A stretch of 16,879 nucleotides of DNA from Eggerthella sp. CAG:209 (GTDB taxonomy: Bacteria; Actinomycetota; Coriobacteriia; Coriobacteriales; Eggerthellaceae). The position numbers were made by a program, and so were the translations under genes. Position 1 is the first letter of the stretch, and the number at the start of each line of letters is the position of its first letter. Shown here piece by piece: positions 1 through 6,723 of the stretch. Under the pieces are notes generated by a model. That model worked only from the letters and a program-made list of their open reading frames with translations. It made no database searches and had not been told where the DNA came from. The DNA is taken from NCBI GenBank assembly GCA_000436075.1, contig FR884613.1, forward strand, positions 1-16,879, in the 5' to 3' direction.

Positions 1-88
1 CAGTTCGACACTGCTCCAAAACTTGCCGCCAGATCTAGTGATTCGATTCGGCGTTTGATTACCAGTCAGTTCGACACTGCTCCAAAAC
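1..88 (-). CRISPR. Leader end of a type II-A CRISPR array (cut by the window edge)
   Basis: One complete 36-nt repeat lies at 53-88, a 30-nt spacer at 23-52, and the first 22 nt (in transcript sense) of the next repeat at 1-22, identical to the corresponding part of the full repeat. On the minus strand the repeat begins GTTTTGGAGCAGTGTCGAAC and ends GGTAATCAAAC, the usual GTTTTxGAGC opening of type II-A repeats. The array follows csn2 on the same strand, so 53-88 is the leader-proximal repeat and 23-52 is the most recently acquired spacer. The spacer's target cannot be told by reading. The repeat pairs with the anti-repeat at 6251-6284, which confirms that array and tracrRNA belong together. 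Confidence 0.96.
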
Positions 89-143
89 CTATGGAGCAAA
101 ATCCCTCCTGCGCGGGGATGGTAAAACCGACTGGAGCAGATTA
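89..143 (-). other. CRISPR leader
   Basis: Only 55 nt separate the csn2 stop codon from the first repeat, so the leader is short. The heptamer TGCTCCA occurs twice on the minus strand, at 132-138 and 92-98. The second copy forms a perfect 7-bp inverted repeat with TGGAGCA inside the first repeat (78-84 on plus), spanning the leader-repeat junction. In type II-A systems new spacers are inserted at this junction by Cas1-Cas2, which read the last bases of the leader. Confidence 0.7.
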
Positions 144-169
144 TCAATACTCAAGAAAATCCTGATCAA
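140..169 (-). promoter_or_regulatory. Predicted pre-crRNA promoter
   Basis: On the minus strand there is a -35 TTGATC (164-169), an 18-nt spacer and a -10 GATAAT (140-145, five of six consensus bases). Transcription would begin near 133, about 44 nt before the first repeat. The -10 overlaps the csn2 stop codon, so the promoter is embedded in the end of csn2. Readthrough from the cas operon could also feed the array. Confidence 0.5.
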
Positions 170-824
170 CAGTGTATTTTCTCTCATGCTGATAGCTGTT
201 ATTGTCTTGCTTATTTTCAAACAAAACAACATGAGTTCCCGTATAAAAAACGTGCTCATAGAACAATTTGAGCTCATTTTTCGTCAAAAAAGTTTTAAGG
301 TTCACAAAAACTAATAGCTTTTGGCACCTTGAGTCAAGTGCCAATGATAAGAACGTTATCAAATTATCAATGAGCTTATAGCCAGGCATTGCGTCAACGC
401 CAAAACCCAACATCTTAAGATTGCGAGCTAAATCCCACTCTATCCCAAAAGTATAATCAGCAGACAATCCTGAGCTGAGAGACATCAACCTTGAAGCCAA
501 AAGGCGTTCCACTTTTTCTAGGTCAAGCCGCGCCTCTTCATCGTCGATCAGGTCTTTCTCGATGCGTTTTAAAACCTCCCCAAGCAATGATCGATCGCCC
601 CACGGGAGATCGAACACGTCAGAGATTAGCAATGTCGCCATCTTTGGCGCAACCTCAGACTCATCGTTCCAGACCGAATATGGCTCAATCGCATATCTTC
701 CCTCTTGTGTTGCCATCGCCTGGATTAATCTGCTGAAGAAAGCCTGATTTTCTACTTGCAAAACAACAGGACGGCCAGCTTGAATTTCAATGGCCCTCTC
801 AAGCCCATCAAATACCAGCCTCAT
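144..824 (-). CDS. csn2: Type II-A adaptation protein Csn2
   Basis: This 226-residue protein occupies the fourth cas position, and its length and place match Csn2, the signature protein of subtype II-A. Csn2 forms a tetrameric ring that binds linear DNA ends and works with Cas1, Cas2 and Cas9 when new spacers are acquired. The N-terminus (MRLVFDGLERAIEIQ) and the hydrophobic strand LLVFVNLKTFLT near residues 170-181 fit the family's alpha/beta fold. The assignment rests mainly on context and overall pattern, because Csn2 has no short catalytic motif. The ATG at 824 overlaps the cas2 stop as ATGA, suggesting translational coupling. The 3' end carries the predicted array promoter. The gene looks AT-richer than the housekeeping genes in the window. 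Confidence 0.88.
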   Translation of the reverse strand: MRLVFDGLERAIEIQAGRPVVLQVENQAFFSRLIQAMATQEGRYAIEPYSVWNDESEVAPKMATLLISDVFDLPWGDRSLLGEVLKRIEKDLIDDEEARLDLEKVERLLASRLMSLSSGLSADYTFGIEWDLARNLKMLGFGVDAMPGYKLIDNLITFLSLALDSRCQKLLVFVNLKTFLTKNELKLFYEHVFYTGTHVVLFENKQDNNSYQHERKYTVDQDFLEY

Positions 825-1156
825 AGAACCAACAACTCTTCTGTTGTATCAACCTCATCGTATGCTTTGCGATTTCCCGTGATGAATTCCATCGTTGCAT
901 AGGCAGCTTCCGATACCTTCATCACCTGAACTAATCCGGCGGGAGGCCGATTCTTTCGGAGCCTCGCAACAGCAGCAGCCGCAATGCCGTCGTTGACAAC
1001 AAGCTTGGCATAGACAGACTCCTGTAGCTGCAAATAGCCATCCTTCAACAAAAATTTGCGAAATAGCCGATAGTCCTTTCGCTGTTTCGCCGTCTGAACA
1101 GGCAAATCAAAGAAAACAATCAACCTCATGTAGCGAACCCTCGAATAGTCACTCAT
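821..1156 (-). CDS. cas2: CRISPR-associated endoribonuclease-fold protein Cas2
   Basis: This 111-residue Cas2 has the characteristic first strand RYMRLIVFFDLPVQTA, whose aspartate lies at the end of beta-1, followed by RKDYRLFRKFLLKDGY and the ESVYAKLVVN segment seen in type II-A Cas2 proteins. Cas2 dimers bridge two Cas1 dimers to form the integrase that inserts spacers. The ATG at 1156 overlaps the cas1 stop as ATGA. A later ATG at MRLIV would remove the short N-terminal stretch that II-A relatives also carry, so the first ATG is preferred. The length is normal for the subtype. Confidence 0.95.
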   Translation of the reverse strand: MSDYSRVRYMRLIVFFDLPVQTAKQRKDYRLFRKFLLKDGYLQLQESVYAKLVVNDGIAAAAVARLRKNRPPAGLVQVMKVSEAAYATMEFITGNRKAYDEVDTTEELLVL

Positions 1157-2031
1157 ACAATGTCAAACGATTCGATTTGATCGACAGACAACTTCTTAGC
1201 TAACGCATTAAGACAATCTTGGACGTATAACGAAATCACAGAACTAACCCGATACGAACCCCCTCGATAAGGGATAACTAAGTTCAGCTGATCGACAAGA
1301 AGCCTCTTTATCTCCTTATTGAAATCATCATCCACATTGTCAAAGACAAGACGATCAACAAGAGGTCTAAAAGGTTCCATGAGGTCGCAGCTCAAGTTGT
1401 AAAGGTTGTACTCATTTCTGTGGCAAATACCTATCTGGGTCAAATAGCCCCTTGCCACTATCTCTCTATTCACCGAAGACAGCAGAATTGAGTAACCGTA
1501 ATTGAGCGCCGCATTCAATGGAGTATCTTCATCACGAGAAAAGCCCTTGCCGAATAACGCCTGAAAATAGAGGCGCGCAGCTGCCCCTTCTCGATTGGTC
1601 GGATCACCAGAACGCACTTCTGGAACTAAGGAATAGAGACGCTCTACCCATTCCCCTTCCGCACGTGCAGCAAGAAGATCAGCCTGATTGGTAATTTTGT
1701 CTTGCACCACATGCTGCCAAACCCTCTTTTTTGAGGGCTCACTCCACTCAAGTTGCTCTCCAATTTTCTTACTTGCATTATGAGCACCATACAGAGGCAG
1801 ATATTGGCCAACCGGGTTTTTCTTTTCATCGGACACAACAAAAGATATTTTCTTCTTCGCAAGCTCCGACAGTAAGTATGCACTGACGAAAGCCTGGTTT
1901 GTCTGGAGGACAACAGAAGCAAGCTCATCAAGATGAACTTTAATCGTGTCATCCTCTTTCCTGATCACCATATACCCACCCTTATAGGTACACTTACAAG
2001 GGTTCTCGATTACAACACTCCTAAAGGCCAA
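1153..2031 (-). CDS. cas1: CRISPR-associated endonuclease/integrase Cas1
   Basis: Cas1 is the metal-dependent integrase that joins pre-spacers to the leader-repeat junction. With the TTG start at 2031 the protein has 292 residues and begins (M)AFRSVVIENPCKCTYKGG, which lines up with the usual type II-A opening 'WRTVIVN..KLSYK'. The conserved metal ligands are visible as Glu148 (NREGAAARLYF), His204 (GICHRNEYN) and Glu219 (CDLMEPFRP). A GAGAGG Shine-Dalgarno-like stretch lies about 10 nt before this TTG, inside the end of cas9. An in-frame TTG at 2049 would add six residues, but they do not resemble the family. The gene overlaps cas9 by 11 nt and cas2 by 4 nt. Confidence 0.95.
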   Translation of the reverse strand: MAFRSVVIENPCKCTYKGGYMVIRKEDDTIKVHLDELASVVLQTNQAFVSAYLLSELAKKKISFVVSDEKKNPVGQYLPLYGAHNASKKIGEQLEWSEPSKKRVWQHVVQDKITNQADLLAARAEGEWVERLYSLVPEVRSGDPTNREGAAARLYFQALFGKGFSRDEDTPLNAALNYGYSILLSSVNREIVARGYLTQIGICHRNEYNLYNLSCDLMEPFRPLVDRLVFDNVDDDFNKEIKRLLVDQLNLVIPYRGGSYRVSSVISLYVQDCLNALAKKLSVDQIESFDIV

Positions 2032-5000
2032 TTCGGGTTCGCCTCTCAAACATACCCGTTACCGACTGATCTATAATCACGAAGTTTGTTTCTGGATCAG
2101 AAAGCAAATTGGAGTAGTTCGGCTGCAGATTACCTGCATACTTGCTTCCGCCCACCATAGATAAATTAACCATATTAGAGGATGCATTTATCGATGAAAG
2201 GAGCGACATTACCGCACCAACCTTAGCATCCGCTCCAACCGAGCGATAACGCTCCGCTATTTCTGCTATCTTAAGCTGCTTGTACAGCCGCAGCCCTATC
2301 TCGTCACCCTGGCGGACAATAGCATCAAACACTGCGTCTGACGCATTACCTCGATCATCAAGCGATGCATTTTCGTCGCCTGCAACAATCAGATTCAGGG
2401 TCTCCTTCTGAGAAAGGGCCAATTCTCTTCCGTTTCGCATTTCCTTTTTCCCGGTCAGGATAAAGCGATCCCCGTCAATCTCGATAAGCTGCTTCTTGAG
2501 AATTTTTGCTCGCTCGATACGCACGAACTTGAGCTTTTCTGCCTCTGCCAACCCTGTCGCATAACGCTCCAAAGCGATCTTGTCGCTTTCAATTTGGGAA
2601 GCAAGCCATACTGGAACCTCGGCAAAACGAAATACCTGCTTGTCTTTCTTGTCACGCGCCTCATAAACGAAGAAATAAGCAAACTGCTGGCTGGAAAAGC
2701 CACCGTATTTCTTCGGGTCAAGCCCCTTCTTCAGCGGCAAAGCGAGCTTTGGCCCCATCTTTGGATCGCGAGGCGAATAGACTGTTGCATTCCAAAATGC
2801 GCCAGTATCCTCCATGGGCATACGCGAGATATAGCACTGGCGGTAATTCAGCGCTTTACGAATTCCCTCAATTTCAGTTTCAGCATTCCAAGTATCCTTG
2901 AAAATCTCACCAGTTTCTTTGTCAAAACCAGAGCTCATAAAACTGTTAACGATAAAGCCACTAGTACCCGGCACACGATGATTACGATTGAATTCCTTCG
3001 ACTGCTGTTGTGCATACTTTTGCATAACGCGAGTCATGGCAATTGGATTCTCATACACTTTTGGATGGCGCATCTGAATGAACAAACCCATGCGGCATGC
3101 CAAGTATGCATCATGCGCATGATGGAAATCATTCGCCTCGCGGCACTTAACAAAACCAGCCGCCTCGCGCAAATCGTGCGACATACTTGCTTTGACTGGA
3201 ACAATGTTCGCATTGGGATAACGAACCGAAAGCAAAGAGCCAGCAAGCTTTACGCTTTGGCTGGTTTCCACCAGCTGTCGCGCCACGAAACCCTTCATTG
3301 CCTTTTCATCAATATGGTCACGCAGCAGATTGCGATGCTTCTTCGGACCAATCAATTTCGCGTCAAGAAGCATGTCCCAGTAAGAGCGCATCTTTCGACG
3401 AATTGAAGGATCAAGCAGCATGGCATCCGTCTTGCTCTGGTTGTATTTCCTGCACACCAATGCTTTGTTCTCAAGACTATCGTCCTTGATATACGAACGC
3501 GGAATGATATGATCCACTTCGTATTCGCCACTGGATAGCTTATTGATGTCGATGGGTTCGCCAGAATAAAGGCACTTACCTCGTTGCATGAAATACAGCG
3601 TTAAACGCTCATCCAAGTCAGAAGGAGAAGTTGCTTGAAGTTCTGCCCATATTTCAGGATCTTCCTTTTTGAATACGGTTAAGGCTTCTTTCAAAGCGTC
3701 GTAACGGCGCTTCGTCCTTTTGCCTCGCTTATCAAGCTCGTCATCGCGCGTAACCTCAATAAAGATGCTCTCAGGATCCTTGCCAGCAATTTTGGCAATC
3801 TCATCAACGATCCTAATCGCTTGATTGAGACTCCTTCGAATAGCTGGCGAACCAGGCAGCTCGTTCACCTCAAGAGCCTTGCCCTTCTGCCCAAAATAGT
3901 TCTTATTAAACTCATCGACCTTCTGCTGGAACCCAAGATTTTCGTCACGAAGAACTTCCATCATCACCATGGTTTTACCCCGGAAGCCGGCATTCGGGTC
4001 ACCCTCGCGCAATACATCCATGATCGAGCGCGGACCACAATCGGTATCTACTTTGATTCCGGTAAGGAATTTTTTCGACAACCTGCCCCAGCCGGTAAAA
4101 CGCTTACGACAAATCTTTTTAATCTGGTCATCATCCAAACGCCCATTGCCCTTTGGACCATAAGCATCTTCCAATTTCTCTTTGAGAATCCTCCTGTCCT
4201 CAAAGAGGGTATTCCAAAGGATGATCTGCTCGATCATCGGATAATCGGCACGATCCAGCTCTTCAACATCGAAGATATCCCTACGGAAGAAATAATAGGA
4301 AGAGAGCTTCGACTCGTAACCGGTTTCGCCTTGTCCACCCATTACATGAACGTTCATACGACCAGCTTCGCGCTCAAGCCAATTCGCAACATCTTTGTAC
4401 TTAACAGTCTTCTTTTTCTTGAACAGCTCTTCAATGATAGCTTCTCTATCCGCGGCATCAAAACGATGCTCTTTGTCGCCATCCATGCCCCAACGCGAGC
4501 CATTAAGTTCGTTCAATACGCAGAATTCTTCATAGAGTAATGAGCACTTCGGCAACACATCTTCACCTTGCAGGTACGTGCACATACCCGTCATACGGGT
4601 AATGAAAGCCTCGGCACTTTTGCCTCGATCAATCACTTCATCCCAATTCCAAGGGGTGATAACAGCATCTTCCATTCCGGACTTACGCTCAGACCACGCA
4701 AAGCGGTTCTTCCCATGCTTGTCTTTACGAGCGTTTCTATCCGTAAGCGGCCCAACATAGTAAGGAATGCGAAACGACACAAGCGACTTGATCTTCTCGG
4801 CATCTTCTACGAGGAAGGGATAATGCTTCCCTTGATTTGAGAGAATGGCGGTTAGCTCTTCGAGGTGAAGCTGATAGTAAATGCTGCCATTATCGCTTGT
4901 CTTTAAGCGACGCAGAAAACGCTGCTCGCCAAATTCTTTCATCATCTGAAGATATCGGCCGTCTTCTTCGGCGGCAGTACCTGCAAATAGTTTCTTTACC

Positions 5001-6211
5001 GCCTTTTCAAAATCCTCGTAGGACATTTTCGAGGTACCCAAGTTGTACCTGGTATAGCCCTGAGCTTTAGATGCATTGTAGATGTTCAGCTCGTGGCCAT
5101 CCTGATCGCGGTAGAACTCGCCACGGAAGAAAGAGTCATACTCAGCTCGAGCATACTCGCAAACAAGGGCCTTAAGGGTTTTCAGGTCGTTGCCGTATTT
5201 CTCATACTTCGCAACCATATTCACGGAAATAGTCTGACCAGGAGCATAAGACAAAAGCCCTTGAAGAACATATGCGGAATATACGCTGCACAGCTTTCCG
5301 AATAGCTCCAGCCCCTCATCAGGAATGCCTTCGCGCAAAGCATCTACCGCCTCATCGTTTGAGAGGTAAATGGAAGTCTGCTCTGCAGAAATCTCGCCAA
5401 ATACATTCTTGAACTCAGCTTTTAAGCCGACCATCGCCCCTGCAAGCGCGTCATTGCACGCCTTGCTTTCCTTTGCTCCTTCATTCATGGCAACGCCAAT
5501 CAAAGAAGAGATGCGTTTTTTCTTATCCGAGTTAGCAACGTGCTCTTCTTCAAGCACAGAAAGAATCTCGTTTGAAATTTCGCCGCTTTCATCTGGATTG
5601 CATTCGTATCCCAGCTCAGCACACCAATCCACTAAAGCAGAACGGAATTCCCTCAAAGCATCTAACGGGCGTGCGTTCTTCGCGCTAAGGCTAGTGTTTT
5701 CCTGGCGCAAGAAATTACCTCGATGCTTAACGATATTGTGCGCAGCAAGATAGACCAAGCGAATATCGGCCTTTTCATCGGTCTCCATAAGCCACTTGCG
5801 AAGATGATAGATGGTGGGAAAACGGTTGTAATAATCCGTTTCAGTGAAATCGGAATCGTTGAACAGCGGGTGGTTGTAATCGCGGTGGCCCTCTTCCCTA
5901 TCTTCCTTCAGAAGACGAGACTGGCGAAGGCGAATAAAGAACTCTGGATCAGCCTTAGAAACCTCGTCTTGAAATAACTGCTGCAATAAATCCAATCGCC
6001 AACGCCGACGCACATAACGCCTACGCTGACCACGGGGAATACGTGCTGATGCTGCCGTTTCGGCACTATCAAACAAGCGGCTTCCCCATGTTGGCTGTTT
6101 TTTAAAGTGGAGCAATTTTCCCTCTGAATCGGTGACTGCCCAGCCCACTGAACCCGTGCCCATATCAAGACCGATGTTGTAATCGCCTTTATAGTTTCGC
6201 AAATTGGCCAC
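2021..6211 (-). CDS. cas9: CRISPR-associated endonuclease Cas9 (type II-A)
   Basis: Cas9 is the RNA-guided nuclease that cuts target DNA using crRNA paired to tracrRNA. All catalytic parts are visible (numbering from the GTG start, 1396 residues): RuvC-I NIGLDMGTGSVGWAV with Asp16; Arg-rich bridge helix at about 55-80; RuvC-II IFIEVTRDDE with Glu819; HNH EVDHIIPRSYIKDDSLENKA with His901; RuvC-III DFHHAHDAYLA with Asp1034. The final residues VIIDQSVTGMFERRTRIGL match the Cas9 C-terminal pattern, so the protein is full length. I chose the GTG at 6211 because AAGGAG lies six bases before it; the ATG at 6226 (1401 residues) has no such site. The PAM-interacting end lacks the Arg-x-Arg seen in S. 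pyogenes Cas9, so NGG should not be assumed. Confidence 0.97.
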   Translation of the reverse strand: MANLRNYKGDYNIGLDMGTGSVGWAVTDSEGKLLHFKKQPTWGSRLFDSAETAASARIPRGQRRRYVRRRWRLDLLQQLFQDEVSKADPEFFIRLRQSRLLKEDREEGHRDYNHPLFNDSDFTETDYYNRFPTIYHLRKWLMETDEKADIRLVYLAAHNIVKHRGNFLRQENTSLSAKNARPLDALREFRSALVDWCAELGYECNPDESGEISNEILSVLEEEHVANSDKKKRISSLIGVAMNEGAKESKACNDALAGAMVGLKAEFKNVFGEISAEQTSIYLSNDEAVDALREGIPDEGLELFGKLCSVYSAYVLQGLLSYAPGQTISVNMVAKYEKYGNDLKTLKALVCEYARAEYDSFFRGEFYRDQDGHELNIYNASKAQGYTRYNLGTSKMSYEDFEKAVKKLFAGTAAEEDGRYLQMMKEFGEQRFLRRLKTSDNGSIYYQLHLEELTAILSNQGKHYPFLVEDAEKIKSLVSFRIPYYVGPLTDRNARKDKHGKNRFAWSERKSGMEDAVITPWNWDEVIDRGKSAEAFITRMTGMCTYLQGEDVLPKCSLLYEEFCVLNELNGSRWGMDGDKEHRFDAADREAIIEELFKKKKTVKYKDVANWLEREAGRMNVHVMGGQGETGYESKLSSYYFFRRDIFDVEELDRADYPMIEQIILWNTLFEDRRILKEKLEDAYGPKGNGRLDDDQIKKICRKRFTGWGRLSKKFLTGIKVDTDCGPRSIMDVLREGDPNAGFRGKTMVMMEVLRDENLGFQQKVDEFNKNYFGQKGKALEVNELPGSPAIRRSLNQAIRIVDEIAKIAGKDPESIFIEVTRDDELDKRGKRTKRRYDALKEALTVFKKEDPEIWAELQATSPSDLDERLTLYFMQRGKCLYSGEPIDINKLSSGEYEVDHIIPRSYIKDDSLENKALVCRKYNQSKTDAMLLDPSIRRKMRSYWDMLLDAKLIGPKKHRNLLRDHIDEKAMKGFVARQLVETSQSVKLAGSLLSVRYPNANIVPVKASMSHDLREAAGFVKCREANDFHHAHDAYLACRMGLFIQMRHPKVYENPIAMTRVMQKYAQQQSKEFNRNHRVPGTSGFIVNSFMSSGFDKETGEIFKDTWNAETEIEGIRKALNYRQCYISRMPMEDTGAFWNATVYSPRDPKMGPKLALPLKKGLDPKKYGGFSSQQFAYFFVYEARDKKDKQVFRFAEVPVWLASQIESDKIALERYATGLAEAEKLKFVRIERAKILKKQLIEIDGDRFILTGKKEMRNGRELALSQKETLNLIVAGDENASLDDRGNASDAVFDAIVRQGDEIGLRLYKQLKIAEIAERYRSVGADAKVGAVMSLLSSINASSNMVNLSMVGGSKYAGNLQPNYSNLLSDPETNFVIIDQSVTGMFERRTRIGL

Positions 6212-6239
6212 TTGTGTCTCCTTCATACTGTGTTACAGT
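6212..6239 (+). promoter_or_regulatory. Predicted tracrRNA promoter
   Basis: On the plus strand there is a weak -35 TTGTGT (6212-6217), a 16-nt spacer and an extended -10 TGT-TACAGT (6231-6239). It would start transcription near 6246, five bases before the anti-repeat. The -10 is one arm of a small inverted repeat, ACTGT-GTT-ACAGT (6227-6239). This is a prediction from consensus match only. Confidence 0.45.
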
Positions 6240-6251
6240 GAGCTTGTCCCG

Positions 6252-6281
6252 ATTACCAGTCAGGACGACACTGCGAGTCAA
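6252..6281 (-). promoter_or_regulatory. Predicted cas operon promoter inside the anti-repeat DNA
   Basis: On the minus strand there is a -35 TTGACT (6276-6281, five of six consensus bases), an 18-nt spacer and a -10 GGTAAT (6252-6257, four of six). Transcription would begin near 6245, giving a leader of about 34 nt before the cas9 GTG. The elements lie within the tracrRNA anti-repeat (6251-6284) on the opposite strand, so tracrRNA synthesis must pass through this promoter. Confidence 0.5.
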
Positions 6282-6346
6282 AATACGGCTTAGCCAAAAA
6301 TGTCTCTGCATAGAGACGCCCCGTAGGGGGATTTATTTGACTTGTT

Positions 6347-6373
6347 AAAGAGCCTTTTCAAAGGCTCTTTTTT
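6347..6373 (+). terminator. Rho-independent terminator of tracrRNA
   Basis: AAAGAGCCTT and AAGGCTCTTT form a perfect 10-bp stem (6347-6356 with 6361-6370) around the loop TTCA, running directly into a T tract. Confidence 0.92.
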
Positions 6374-6684
6374 GTTTTCCCTATACTACCGCTCAAACCG
6401 CATAGTTAGCCTTAGCTGGCAGCTAAGGCGGCAAAGGAAAATGCTTTTCCGCTAAACGGTTCTTCAATTCCAATGAATTACGTTCTTATCTGCGCTTTCG
6501 CAATTAGGGAAACAATACATTTTTCATCTTTTCTGCGTGTACACCGCAATACCCACGAAGATCAATAAAGTGTGGTATGGGATTAGCACTTGTTTGAAAC
6601 CAGATGCATTTCCTGCTCAAACGAATAGCAATTTGACTGAAAGCCGAAAGGAACACCATTTCGCTCCAGTACCCCCCCGCCAAC
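6374..6684. other. Noncoding gap between tracrRNA and the pth terminator
   Basis: No convincing gene lies here. Short open frames on both strands (for example 6537-6737 plus) lack a ribosome binding site and recognisable protein character. The only structure seen is the candidate folded element at 6395-6461. The rest is plain AT-rich sequence without a convincing promoter or repeat. Confidence 0.6.
6395..6461. other. Candidate structured element (three-way junction)
   Basis: Two perfect hairpins lie side by side: GCCTTAGCT-GGC-AGCTAAGGC (6409-6429, 9 bp) and GGAAAA-TGC-TTTTCC (6436-6450, 6 bp). They are flanked by AACCG (6396-6400) and CGGTT (6457-6461), which can close them into a three-way junction. 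Neither hairpin is followed by a clear T tract, so a simple terminator is unlikely. No known RNA family is recognised. Confidence 0.35.
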
Positions 6685-6721
6685 AAAAAAAGATCCCGAC
6701 CGCTTTTGCGATCGGGATCTT
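6685..6721 (-). terminator. Rho-independent terminator after pth
   Basis: On the minus strand AAGATCCCGA pairs with TCGGGATCTT over 10 bp (6712-6721 with 6690-6699), followed inward by one mismatch, 3 bp and an AAAA loop, then seven Ts (6685-6691). It starts two bases after the pth stop codon and ends the glmU-prs-pth unit. Confidence 0.93.
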
Positions 6722-6723
6722 CG

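Larger units (their letters stand above)
6246..6373 (+). ncRNA. tracrRNA
   Basis: The anti-repeat at 6251-6284 is complementary to the CRISPR repeat. GATTACCAGTCAG (6251-6263) gives 13 bp, CGACACTGC (6266-6274) gives 9 bp, and CAAAAT (6279-6284) gives 6 bp including a terminal G-U. Between the last two blocks the tracrRNA has GAGU opposite crRNA GA, the same bulge layout as in S. pyogenes (AAGU opposite GA). Downstream come a nexus GGC-UUA-GCC (6287-6295), a hairpin GUCUCU-GCAU-AGAGAC (6302-6317), a hairpin CCCC-GUA-GGGG (6319-6329) and a terminator. The RNA is transcribed divergently from cas9. The 5' end is set by the predicted promoter and is approximate; the 3' end is set by the terminator. 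Confidence 0.92.

Noticed and set aside
53..88. A promoter inside each CRISPR repeat, as in Neisseria type II-C arrays.
   Set aside because: The 3' end of the repeat (TGGTAATC) matches an extended -10 poorly, and a better promoter exists upstream in the leader.
100..125. A stretch in the leader (CCTCCTGCGCGGGGATGG) resembling a type I-E CRISPR repeat.
   Set aside because: Only one degenerate copy is present, with no spacer periodicity and no type I cas genes, so chance is more likely.
6100..6245. A long tracrRNA form acting as a natural single guide on the cas promoter, as in S. pyogenes.
   Set aside because: No repeat-like half able to pair with the anti-repeat was found upstream; only CAGTG/CACTG can pair, which is too short.
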